A DNA stretch of 64,000 nt from Cyclospora cayetanensis (taxonomy: Eukaryota > Apicomplexa > Conoidasida > Eucoccidiorida > Eimeriidae). Made by a program: the position numbers and the translations under genes. Under the pieces are notes generated by a model that ran no database searches, was not told the origin of the DNA, and saw only the letters and a program-made list of their open reading frames with translations. This document shows, in pieces, positions 35,796-46,452 of the stretch (positions within the stretch are counted from its first letter, which is position 1; the number at the start of each line of letters is the position of its first letter). The stretch is taken from positions 62,001 to 126,000 of the forward strand of contig NW_020312114.1 of assembly GCF_002999335.1 (NCBI RefSeq), read 5' to 3'.

Positions 35796-38700
35796 ACCGT
35801 TTGACAGTACCAGTTCTGAAAGAGTTGAAGTCTGGGTGGTTTACATGTGACTTTTTAAGCCATTCTTCGAGGCGCATCATCTCGGCTTTGAAGAACTGTG
35901 AGCGATCGTCATTGCCTGATGACGCACCAGAACAGAGGTAGCAAGCCCCGCGATTGCCACGCAACAGCCTCGACAAGCGCAAAAAATGCTGCGCTGCACA
36001 CGGAGCATCCTATGTTTTCTTGACAGACTGACTGGGGGGGCCCTACATCGATAACTCCGAGCGCCTGCCCCCCTGCCGCTGCACCGGCCAAGTGCGACTC
36101 CTCCCAAGAAAAATGTGCGACTGCTCTCTTGCATATCTATGCGCTGCCCTGGAGCCCCAGTACTAACACCCAATGCGCTACCGGAAGCGGCATTATTCAT
36201 AAGCCGTTCAAAAAACTGCCCGCCGTGCGTGCGTACCCGACGATAGCCACTCTTGCTGCCCCTTACTAGCGATCACCGCGAAACGCGCCAGCGCGATGAA
36301 TCGATCCTTCCCTTTTTCTCCGCTTTGCAATTCGCCGACCGTTCCGCCTGTCGGCAGCGGCCCTTCAGCACTTCTGTGCTGCTGCTGCCCCTTGCAGGCC
36401 TCCTTCTTCGCATCCTCAGCGCCATGCTCTGCGCAGCAACCCGCCGACCTCTGCCCTTGACGCTTCGGACTGCTCTCGGCAGCCGCAGATCTGGGGGAGG
36501 CAGTGGCATCGTCGCTCGCAATGGCATCGGGGGCGCAGAAAGGCGCTTGAGGAGAGGCAGTTAGGCGCAAGCGGTAGTACACTAAAAAGGACGGCGCGGG
36601 AACCTTGCAAAACTCGCGTTGTATCGCCTGCCAGTACACGCACAGCCTGCAGGCAAGAAGAAGACACACAGACAAACAGTCAGACAGACACACAGGCAGA
36701 GTCGAAGCGGATGCGGGAAACGGCGAAAAATGCAAGCCCCTGACATACGGCTTCAGGATTTGAACTAAGCCCCACTGTGACACGCAGAAAGCGCGCTACG
36801 AACGAATGACACTCGAAACATAAGCCCAATGGGCCTTGTCCTAAAGAAACTGTATTCAACAGCGCCATGTACGGTTCCACAGCTGCCCTAATCCCCCCTC
36901 TGTGATGGCTCAGCCAGCCTCTTATCCACATGCATCAAAAATAAAGGCACCCACTGCAGAGCACGCACACTAAAAATGCAAAAGCAGCTACGCATGAATG
37001 CAAGCGGCACTGGGGGAGGTGGCACCGGCGCGCGGTGGGAGAGACCATATGTCAGTTTGTTCGCATGTGTATGCATTGGCCAAAAGGCCTCATCGGTAGT
37101 GACGAAAGCGAAAACTCATCACAAGATCTCTTCAGGCACGCAGCAGCACGCAAGTGCGAAAACACCAAGGCGATAAAGAAGAAGAGCAATGACCGCAAAG
37201 GCAACACCATGTCGCATACAGAAGACTTCCCAGAAGCATAGGCCAAGAGAAGTGCAGCATAGATAGCAGCGCACCCCAAAAAATGCTGCAAGCACATGTA
37301 TAAGGCCTTTTGCGGCGTCTTGCAACAGTTCTCGGCACAGGCACACACATACGCCCAACAAATTACAAATCATAGGGGTCTCAAATGCAGATCGGAAGCA
37401 CGGTGTGCTAAACGACAAGACACATATGCACCCACATTGAAATTCCGCATACAGTTACGCAGACGCACGTGCAGCCAGGGGCAACCCAATTCTGTATGAA
37501 GTTGCGCATGTCCATACACTTGAACGCGTGATACTATATGTAGATATAGATGCTTAAATTCATGCTTGGAAGTACTCAAGAGAATACTCACAGCCGCTGA
37601 AAGCGCTCTATAAAAGCAAACAGAGACATGCAATGAAGTGCAGATGTCTATACACCTGCATGGAGAGCGGACGCAAGCAACAGGTTTTCCCGACCGTTGC
37701 ACGCGTGCATGAGCGACACACGCGCACAATCATGAAAACTGGCAAATAGGCCGTTTAAAATGTGTATATACATAAAGATACACATCACCGAATTTCGAGC
37801 GATGTACACGGATGCAAAATAGTGTGTAGCCGTATCATAGCGATGTCAAGGTCTTCCCTCAATATTTGGTGCGAGACATACACAGACAGTCCCCAGACAC
37901 ACGAACACCCATGTATGTGTGGAATGCATGGTTATATATCTATATACAAATGCGCATTGTGCAAGGCACTGGGCTTGAAAATACTACGCACACAGATCGC
38001 TTGGCCAGTCAGTTTGTTCGCATGTGCAAGCATTGCCTAGAAGGGCCTCATCGGTAGTGACGAAAGCGAAAACTCATCACGGGCTTTCTCATGCACGTGC
38101 TAGCGCGCAAAGTGTACGATCCGCGCCAGCGGGGGCGGAAGAAAAGGCAGCCAAAAGGAAATTAAGACAGTCGTAGATGCGTAGAAGACACCCACGGCGA
38201 GCAAACAGCGCACTGGAAAAGTTGATATATATGTATATATGGATATTGGAGGCATCATCCCGCGAATCGAAACAGAAGCGCTATAGTATTGTTTTAGCGC
38301 AAAGGTAGTAGACACCTGGACTGAGAATAGACGCTTCTTCACGGCGCTCCAACACCCACTGCACAAGCCCATCGCGGCAGCCCTTTTTGGAGCGCTGTTT
38401 GCATGCCCTCTGTGAATGGCGGAAAGCCTATGCGTTTTTCAGCGGACTTACCATGATTCATCGGAGAGCTCTTCGGAAGATGAGCAAAGGAGCTTCAGCT
38501 GCTGACTCTGAGTCACCTCGGCCCCCTGTAACAGCTGGGTGACCTGTTGCGACAAGGGCCGCCTTTGATACGGCAGGCGAACCTCCATATAGCGGAAACA
38601 ACCGCCGCAGCCTGGCCGCGTTGTTGAGGTGTCTTCAGTGGTGCCGCTCCCACTGCTGCTGGAAAAGTCGCCTTCTTTGGGCTCTGGCTGCTGCTCAGGC

Positions 38701-41700
38701 TGTACCTGCTGCCGCTTCCTCGGAAACAGATGGAGGGCGGACAGATAAGGAACATAAATGACATACGCTATGCGCTGCTCTTCGTCCAGCAGAGGCACCT
38801 CGAGGCCGAAGGTGCTCGCGTCGTCGAAGGAGCGCCACAATTCGCTCAAGGGGAAACTTGGCAGCCCCTCTTCCTCTTCGACCTTGCTTCCTTCAGCTCC
38901 CACTCCTGCTTCCTCCGCTGGCGGGCAGTCAGCACGTGCATTCAGCAGTGTGCAGGCCGATGACGAGGCCGCTCCCTCGCCTCCGCCTCGCCCGTGTTCT
39001 TGCTCCCCAGGGTTGCTCAGCACTGGCGTACACGCGCTGCTACGCACTGGCGCCGCTGCACCGCCGTCGTGGAGCTGAACCGCGTGAGCCGTTGTTCTCG
39101 CATCCGCTGCGGCCGCTCCCGAAGCCTCCCTGGCTGGTGTGCTGCTCGGCTTGGAGCGCCGAAAACGCCGCGACACCCGCACAGCGGGAGTAGTCGCAAT
39201 CAGGAAGGAGGTGAGGTTGAAAAGGCCTCGTGAGAGGCCCTCCTCCTGCGCCTTCCCGATATCCGAGAAGAAGGGTTCAGCGCCACCCTCGCCTTCGCTT
39301 GTCGGCGACTGCACAGGGCATCCACTTCCGACCGAACAGGAGGCGGCGTTTGCCGCGAACTCCGCCTGAACACCAGAGGCCGACAAGCCCCTTGCCGCCA
39401 GTGGTGCGACAGGAGGCGACCCTCCCCCCGTGGCAGCGGCTGCAGCAGAGGGGGCCTCATCAGCCGCACCGGCCCTGTTGCGGGAGCCGCGGCAGCGCTG
39501 CACCTGTGCTGAATGTCTCACCGCGTCCTCATCTCCCCTATCGGCGAAGGAACTAGACTCGGCGAGTAAGGCTGCAGAGTTGTTGGAGTCTGCGGGGGCT
39601 GCAGCAGCTGCCGACACTGCCGCTCCCCGACTTGCCGGATGTAGATCCGTGGTCTCAATCCCAGCAGCTGCGGCTTGCGCGTCGAGACACTCTCCCTGGC
39701 GCGAGCGCTGCTCGAGAGGAACGTCCCCCTTGCAGCCACGGCCCTCCCCAGCCGCAAGAGAAAGAGAAGACGCCGCCTCAGATGCCTTCTTCGCTCTCCC
39801 TAGTGCAAGGGCCGACTGACTTGCTGAAGGCGGGAGTTCCCTAGAGGGCAGTCTGTCGGAAAGCTGACTATCGTTGTCGGAAGCCCCTTTGCTGAAGCTC
39901 GGCTCCGACTGAAGAGAGGAGGTGCTCAAAGGACTGCGGCAGCAATCTCCAGAAGCCCCGCTGGCCGCCTGGCTCCCCATACTGCTGCTTCGCTCTTTGG
40001 AAGCAGGATCCTGTGCCGCATGCTGGAGCTGCGCTTGCTCCTGCCGCTGCTGACGTTGCTGCTCTTGCTCTTGCTCCTGCTCCTGCTGCTGCTCCTGCTG
40101 CTGCTGCTGCTGGAGGCCTTCCTGCTGCGGGTAGAACGGCTGCAGGTGGGCGTGCGCCTTTTGCTGCTGCCGATACTTTGGCTGGACGTACAGACACCCC
40201 TGCGTCCTCCTCCCGTAATCAGCCGCCACCCAAGAGCCCTCGGGAGGAGGCGCTGATGTCGCAGATCCCTTAGAGAAGACACCCCCCCCGTAAGGCCGCT
40301 GAGGGCCAGTCGAGTAGGGGGGAATACACTGTAAGGACGCGTCTCCACATTCTGAAGCCGCACGAGGCCCCAAGGAAAAATCCCCGCTGTAGCCTCCCTG
40401 CAGATGACTTTGCAAGCCGCCTGGGTGAGCACCGGCAACCCCTGCGCTGCTGCTCGCGCTGCTGCTGCCACTGCTGCTCGCGCTGCTGCTGCCACTGCTG
40501 CTCGCACCGCCACTCTGGAGCTTTTCCGCGACGCGGCCCCCACGGAAGCGTGGCCCCTGCCGAGGCTCTCCGCGAAACTTCGTGGAGACATCTGCGTAGC
40601 CTCTGCCATGCGGCTGCTTGAGCGTCGTCGCGTGGTGCTGCTGGTGTGACTGCTGGGGGAAGGGTGCGACGGGGAACGCAGGAGGCCCTCCCTGCTGCTC
40701 AAACAGCCTGTAGGGGGGCTGTTCATACAGCTGACGGCTGTGCTGAGGCGGCTGCTGATGCGCGCTGTAGCTGCGCGCCTCAGAATGTCTGCTGCTGCGA
40801 CCTCGATGTCGCCCCCCCCTATCACATCTGGAGGAAGAAGCTTCAAAAGCGGCCGCGTCAGCGTCCGCTGCTGCGGCAACGTCACACGTCGAGAAGTCGG
40901 AGCCGCACGACAAACCTGGGATCTCCGCGGCTGCTGTCGCTGCGTGCGCCCTGCTCCAAAACTCCTCCGCAGCGTGCTGCTTTTCCCGCGAAGGATGCAG
41001 AAAGTGACTGGCTACGTAGGGAGGCCGTCCACTACTCGGCATGAATATCATAAACGGCGGAGGACCACCCCACAAACGCGGTGGATGGCGGGGAGCTGCC
41101 CTGTACCAACTGCTCTGCTGAAAACCTCCATAGTCATGACAGTCCTTCTGCTTCGGAGGCAGCGGCTGCTGTGCGCTGTGCTTTTCGCCGCTAGCCATTG
41201 GATGCGGCAGGCCCTGCTGCTGCTGCTGCTGTGCTGCAGAGGCAGCAGCAGCAGCTACGGCCTGCTGCTGCATCAACAACCTGTGCTGCTGATGCAGCAA
41301 CAAGCCTGCAGGCTGCGTCATCGGCATCCAGCCGCCAGACACGTACCCCATGGGGCCCTGCGCTTCCCCCCCTCCCGCTGCCGCCGCCGCTGCTGCTGCT
41401 GCTGCTTGCTGCTGCATCTGCAACAACACATGGGGATGCAACATGGGCTGAACCAGCTGGTGACTGCTGCCGCCAAAGTACGGCACCTGCTGCTGCCCAT
41501 ACACGCTCGCATGCCACTGCTGCTGCTGCTGCTGCTGCTGCCGCTGCTGCTCCTCTTCCTCCTGTGGGGGATGCTGCTGCAGCCGATGCAGCAGCAGCAC
41601 CTGCTGCTGCTGCTGCTGCTGCAGATAGCGCTCCTGGGTGGTGTGCTTTGGGTCTGCAAACCGAGCCAACGCCTCGTGTTGCCTAAAGGAGGCAGTGCGC

Positions 41701-41919
41701 TCGTCTCCGCTGCATCGCGCCTCGGCATCGCTTGCTGTGTCTTCTCCTGCCTGCTGCTGCTGCTGCTGCCACCGCTGCTGGGGAGCCGCTGCCGTGCTGC
41801 TGTCGCTGCTGCTGCTCGTCTGCGGCGCAGTATCCCTATCGCCGAGGAAGCCCATGTGGGGGCCCCCCTCGGGTTCTCCAGGGGGCCGCCACTGCCTCTG
41901 CTGATACGCGTGAGGCTGC

Positions 41920-41954
<35 letters not shown>

Positions 41955-44900
41955 TTGCAGGCCGGCAGTGAGCTCCGAAGAGACGGCCACTCCAACACCC
42001 GCAGAAAAGGCGCCCCTTGATCCGTTGGCGCTACCCGAGACAGAAGGCCTCAAAGACTCCCCCGCTGCAGCTGCTGCATGGTGGTAATCGAGCAGCAAGT
42101 CTTCCGAAGGAGACGCACGCCTGCGAAGCCTCCGCCGCTGTGCCTCCATCTGTCCATGCATGTGGAGGCCGCCCCGCCCATACCCGAGGTGCTGCTGCTG
42201 CTGTTTCTGCTGCTGCTGCTGCTGTTTCTGCTGCTGCTGCTGCTGCAACTCCTGCTCGCGGAAGGGCCCCTGTAGATACACTGGATAGTGCTGATGGGCT
42301 TCCCCGTGCACCTGTTGCAGCAGCGCAGGATGGGGCATACAATACGGAACGAACGGCGGATAACCTACAAGCCCAGGTTCCTCAGAGGCAGCCCCCTGAA
42401 GCCTCCCCGCCAGGCGTAGCTGCTGCTGGTGATACTGATGCAGCTGCTGCAGATACAGGTGCTGCTGCAGCTGGCGATGAGCAGCCGCTGCAGCGGCTGC
42501 TGCTGCTCGGTGGCCTCCCTCATGGGGGTAGGATTCCATCGCCCCCGACGAAGTTGCAGAGGTGTTTTGGTGCTGGTGCTGCTCCTGTTGCTGCTGCTGT
42601 TGCTGCTGCTGGTGCTGCTGGTGCTGCTGCTGCTGCCACTGACGTCTGCGCAGCATTTCCTGCTGGTGCTGCTGCCAGTACTGCTGCTGCCAGTAATGTT
42701 GCTGCCACAGCTGCTGTCGCCACAGTCTGTGTTGCAGGTGGGGATCTCCGGATGCGATCTGCGGCCAGTAGAATCCCATGGGATGCACGTAGGAGGAACA
42801 GCCCTTGGGAGGTTCGGAGGCTTCTTGTCGCGCGTTCTCGCTTTGAAGCTCTCGCTGTTCATCTCCGCTTTGCGACTCTTGCTGCTCTTGCGGCTGCTGC
42901 GAGTGGGGGTGCTGCAGAAGCAGCTCTTGCTGCTGAAGCAACTCCTGCTGCTGAAGCAGCTCCGGCTGCTCAAGTGTCTGCGGAAGCATAGCGTTCGGTA
43001 AGCCATTCAACACCCTTCTCTGCTGCTGCTGCCGCCTCCTCCTCAACACCAGTTCACCTGTTGAGGCCCTCCTAGCACGCGCAGTCGCTAATGCTGCTGC
43101 TGCTTCTGCTGCTGCTGCTGCTGCTGCTTCTGCTTCTGCTGCTGCTGCTGCTGCTTCTGCTTCTGCTGCTGCTGCTTCCCCTGTAGTTGTCGGTGCTCCA
43201 GGCGACAAGTGCACAAGCCCGGGTAAAACAGGAGTCACCAACTCATGGACTGTCGCTGGCGCTGCTGCCTCTGGCTTGTTGTGTCTGTTCCCACTCCTCG
43301 GTGCGTCAACCGACTGAGCATCCTCCCTCAAGCGTCCTCCCCTCTCCCTGGCCTCTTCCTCTCTCTGCTGCTGCTGCTGCTGCTCCTCTTCCTCTTCCTG
43401 CTCCTGCTGCCAAGCCAGCAGGGGTGCCTGCAAGGCCCCCAAAGGCTGTGCCGTCCGTGCATCCGCCTTTTCGCCATTAGCTCCCTGGAGACTGCCTCGC
43501 TCAGTGGCTTGAACGGGCAACCCCACACTTAAGGCCCCCGTAACACCCCCAGGGGGCCCCCCCTCTGACCCTTCCGATGTCTGCTCCAAGTGCTCCTCAC
43601 GCGTCTTCCGCAGCGCATGCGCGCACTCCCAGGCGATCATCGCGTCCGCCAGGGCAGCTGCAGGTGCTTGCGGATGCTGCTGTTGTTGTTGCACAGAAGA
43701 AACAGCAGCAGCAGCAGCAGTAGTACAGGAAGGGCCTTCTCTTAAGGCTGTTCTAGCCAAATATTCATGAAGCGTCCCCACTACCAGGCCTAAGAAGACT
43801 TTGAGGCTTGGCGCTACTCTCACTCGACAGAGAGCAGCAGCTGCTGCTGCTACAGGAGCAGGTGCTGCAGACAAGCGTGAGGCAGTCCACTCCCTGCCTC
43901 GCGGCATGCCGCAGTTGTCACGAGCTGCAATGCCTGCTTCGCATGAGCTGCCGACCTCTTCCCCTACAACAGAATCCTCAGGGTCCGTCCCGCAACGCAT
44001 TCGATATTCCACAATCGGCAGAAGCAGCAAACAGCACAGCAGCTCACTGAAGCGGCCGCTGCAGTCTACACGCGCATAAATCATGCCACAAGGGCTTACA
44101 CTACACCAGGTAGAGCAGGAGCAGCAGCTGCTGCTGCCGTCGTTGCAGCTGCCGGGGCTGCTGTCGTTGCAGCTGCCGGGGCTGCTGTCGTTGCAGCTGC
44201 CGTTGCTGCCCTCTTCACATCTCTTACCATCCTCTGAGTCTCTGTTTTCTGTCTTGACTACAGCCCGTCTGGCAGTGCACCTGCGGCAGCTGCAGGTACA
44301 CTGGCGAGTTGCCGCTGCTGCAGCAGCCGCCGCTTCCGCTGCTGCCCTCCCTCCAAGTGCCAGCATAGCCACGGGCTGCCGCTCATCTGCAGGCGAGCGC
44401 CGCGCATGCAGCAGCAGCAGCAACATTCTGACCCTGCTATAAGGCCACCTGTCATCCACGAAGGAGGCCTTGCAGCCGTCTGAGACTGCCCTCATCGCAG
44501 TCTCTGCCCGTGCAGCTACCGTGCTCACGGCATCTGGAAAGTCTCCAGCCGCGGCAGTAGTGGCACATGGCAGGGGTATCTTGGCCTCCTGCAGCAACCC
44601 CCCCTCCTCGCATCCAAAACGCAGAAGCAGCAGCTGCGAAGTCACGCCGTCGCTCGTAAGCCTCGCTAGATTGCGGCGCATTGGACCAAGAAGCCTGCTG
44701 CAAAGCGACTCTTCCTCTGGCGAGTTTGGGGGTGGCTCAAGAGGGCCTTCCGCGGAGCCTGCCGCTGTGGGGAGGCGGGGGGAGGAAGCAGCCCCTTCCC
44801 CCTCTGCATGCGGGGGCAAGGCAGCGCTGCCTGCGTTGCGAAGCAGCGCACCGGGATTCAGCGCAGGCGAGCCGCAGGGAGACGCCCATACACTGCCGTG

Positions 44901-45311
44901 ATTGCTGTTCGCGCAACTGCTGCCTTGGGGGCTGCTGCTGCACTCCGGGCAGCAGCTGCAGCAGCCACAGCCGCTGCAGACAATCTGTCTGAGCGCCTGT
45001 AAGGCATCTTCGCAGTCCACACACGCCGTGCTGAGATGCAGCAGAGGTCCCCCCCCCACAACGGCAAAGCCCTCCTCCGCAGGCAACGCGAGAGCTCCCC
45101 ACTTGCACTGCTTGAGCGCTGCTTCTGGCGCGAGCACCCGCCTGAGACGACCTTTTCCCACGCCTTGCCACTGCCCCTGAGAGACGGGAGCTGCTGCCTC
45201 ACGGCTGGAAAGACGGTGCTGAGGTAGCTGCCTCCGAGGAGGAGGGCGAGAATGAGGCGCTCGTGCCAATACGTGATGAGGCCGCTGAGTCGGGGGGCCA
45301 GAGGCTGTCAT
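35794..45311 (-). CDS. Giant low-complexity protein with C-terminal DUF789-like domain, five exons, ~2,486 aa
   Basis: The CDS is the complement of 35794-35915, 36237-36646, 36749-36774, 38316-38358 and 38452-45311. The total is an exact number of codons. The two small exons are tentative; the others are firm. The start is the first in-frame ATG; an upstream exon is possible because the frame stays open to 45359. Residues 1 to ~2140 are Cys-rich patches and then long Gln, Ala and Ser runs, with no recognised domain. At ~2150 the composition changes. ELWRSFDDASTFGLEVPLL, YVIYVPYLSALHLF and MEVRLPYQRRPLSQQV match the opening blocks of DUF789 (Pfam PF05623), and the last exon ends WLKKSHVNHPDFNSF, as plant DUF789 proteins end in a VNHPDFxFF block. 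The function of DUF789 is unknown. An Arg/Ser/Glu insertion of ~90 residues splits the C-terminal part. The intron 36775-38315 hosts two snoRNA-like elements. Confidence 0.75.
37040..37132 (-). ncRNA. Candidate intronic C/D-box snoRNA, copy 1
   Basis: On the host strand the element starts with C box GTGATGA (37122-37116) and ends with D box CTGA (37055-37052), 71 nt end to end. AGAGATC just before the C box can pair with GGTCTCT just after the D box, giving the terminal stem typical of C/D snoRNAs. An internal CGATGAGG could be C'. A stretch complementary to GGTAGTGACGA precedes it; that sequence is part of a highly conserved 18S rRNA segment. It sits in an intron of the DUF789-like gene, as intron-coded snoRNAs do. 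The D' box is not clear, so the exact methylation site cannot be given. Confidence 0.65.
38000..38090 (-). ncRNA. Candidate intronic C/D-box snoRNA, copy 2
   Basis: This is a second copy of the element at 37040-37132, in the same intron and orientation. C box GTGATGA (38080-38074), D box CTGA (38012-38009) and the whole 18S-antisense segment are kept. The differences cluster in the middle and in the flanks. The terminal stem is weaker here than in copy 1. Conservation of just the boxes and guide, with divergence elsewhere, fits a duplicated functional RNA gene. Confidence 0.6.
41200..43190 (-). repeat. Coding CTG/CAG repeat field (poly-Gln, poly-Ala)
   Basis: This part of the long exon is dominated by CTG on the plus strand, so CAG in the transcript. 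It includes an uninterrupted Gln run near 41910-41960, others near 41515-41625, 42195-42245 and 42580-42640, and an Ala/Glu run (GCAGCAGAAGCAG units) at 43085-43190. The latter is the same repeat read in another frame. Confidence 0.9.
44130..44212 (-). repeat. 24-bp tandem repeat encoding GSCNDSSP
   Basis: About three copies of a 24-bp unit, nearly identical at the DNA level, encode a repeated Gly-Ser-Cys-Asn-Asp-Ser-Ser-Pro octapeptide at about residues 370-393 of the DUF789-like protein. It differs from the plain triplet runs around it. Confidence 0.8.
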
Positions 45312-45967
45312 TGCGTCTGCAGCTTGCCGCTCCTCTGCAGCGCGAAGCCTCACTCCCAAGACGCCGCTGCTGCAACTGAACTACACACACAAAGAAGCTG
45401 CTGCACGTGGCATTATTCGGCGAACTCCCCTCTCCTCTTCTCCTTCCCTGGGAGGGCCTCTGTGTCTACGCGGAGAGAGAGTGGGGAAAGAGGGGGAGAA
45501 GGGGGAAAGGCCAACACGCCTGCGAAGAGGGCCTCGTAGAAAATAGCCTACGATGCATGCACAAACACGCGAGCGAGAGGAGAGCGCCCGCTGTCTGCAC
45601 ACAGTCCCCAAAAGGCAGAAAAGCTTCAGGCCAGATCCTGTCAGTCCTACGCAAAGAGGCTGCGTTGCTGCTGCTGCTGCGGCGGCTGCTGGGGCTGGAT
45701 TTTTCGGCTTATGAAGTGAGGCTTCCAGCAAGAGCTATCGCATGCAGCAGCAGGCCTGCGCCCGCCACAGCATGCGCCATGTCCCACCAGAGTCTCTGCA
45801 CTGCCTGGCGTGCTGCTGCTGCTGCTGCTGCTGCTCCTGCTGCTCCTGCTGCTGCTGCTGCTCCTGCTGCTGCTGCTCCTGCTGCGACAGCGGAGAGCGG
45901 TGCTGGTGCGAGGTCCCCAGCCTCGAAGCCGCTGAGGCCCGTGTATTGAAGAGATGAAGAAGACAGG
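45312..45967. other. Region upstream of the DUF789-like gene
   Basis: This holds the 5' side of the giant gene and a CTG array at 45810-45890. On the minus strand an alanine-rich open frame ends in a hydrophobic helix (45709-45996), but it has no ATG near its start and no clear splice partner, so it is not called. Confidence 0.45.
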
Positions 45968-46452
45968 CTAGCAGATCGTCCTCGCGAAGCGTTCAATTAA
46001 TTTGTTGCTTCTCCTGCGGGTAAGGTTGTTGGATTGCAGAGGCAGTGGGCGGTGGCTGGGACAGGCATATGCTTCCCTGTCGATGCAGCGGCATGAGGAA
46101 TACGATCCTGTCTGCCAGTGTGAAAGCCTAGGGTCTTGAGAAAACAATTGCGTAGCATGGACGGTGCAACCCGTGCGACAAACAACGCTGCTGTGCCTCT
46201 GATCGGCCTCGGCCTGAGGTAAGGAGCGCAAAAAGAGAAGAGACTCAGCGAGGGTAGATGACAAAGGAGCTAATGAATCTCATAGAAGAAACTGTCGGAC
46301 TGCGATTTGCGTTCCGCCGGCTGTCTATTGCTCACTGCCAGCAGAGCGGCGGCAACGGCAGAGAGAGCCACAGGGGCCAGCGTGGGGTTTGTCTGTTCTT
46401 CCTTGTGATCGCAAAATGATATTTCACACGAAAAGTCGGAAAGCGAGATCAT
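45968..46452 (-). CDS. Doubtful small two-exon gene, ~120 aa
   Basis: The candidate CDS is the complement of 45968-46213 and 46336-46452. It has an ATG at 46452, a good GTGAGC donor after residue 39 and a CCTTACCTCAG acceptor in phase. The N-terminal exon ends in a mildly hydrophobic Ala/Leu stretch (VALSAVAAALLA). The second exon is Cys/Arg/Ser-rich without recognisable content; another frame there (AALFVARVAP) could also be real, perhaps splicing on to the alanine-rich membrane frame at 45709-45996. No family is recognised, and it may be non-coding. Confidence 0.25.

Noticed and set aside
36740..36790. AGTTCAAATCC, resembling a tRNA T-arm on the minus strand
   Set aside because: The T stem does not pair and no A box or acceptor stem is found. 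It overlaps a plausible 26-nt micro-exon of the DUF789-like gene.
40740..42991. Long plus-strand open frames (426 and 324 aa) rich in Leu and Ala
   Set aside because: They are the antisense of the Gln-rich exon. CTG repeats have no stops in any frame, so long mirror frames are expected. No splice or start context.
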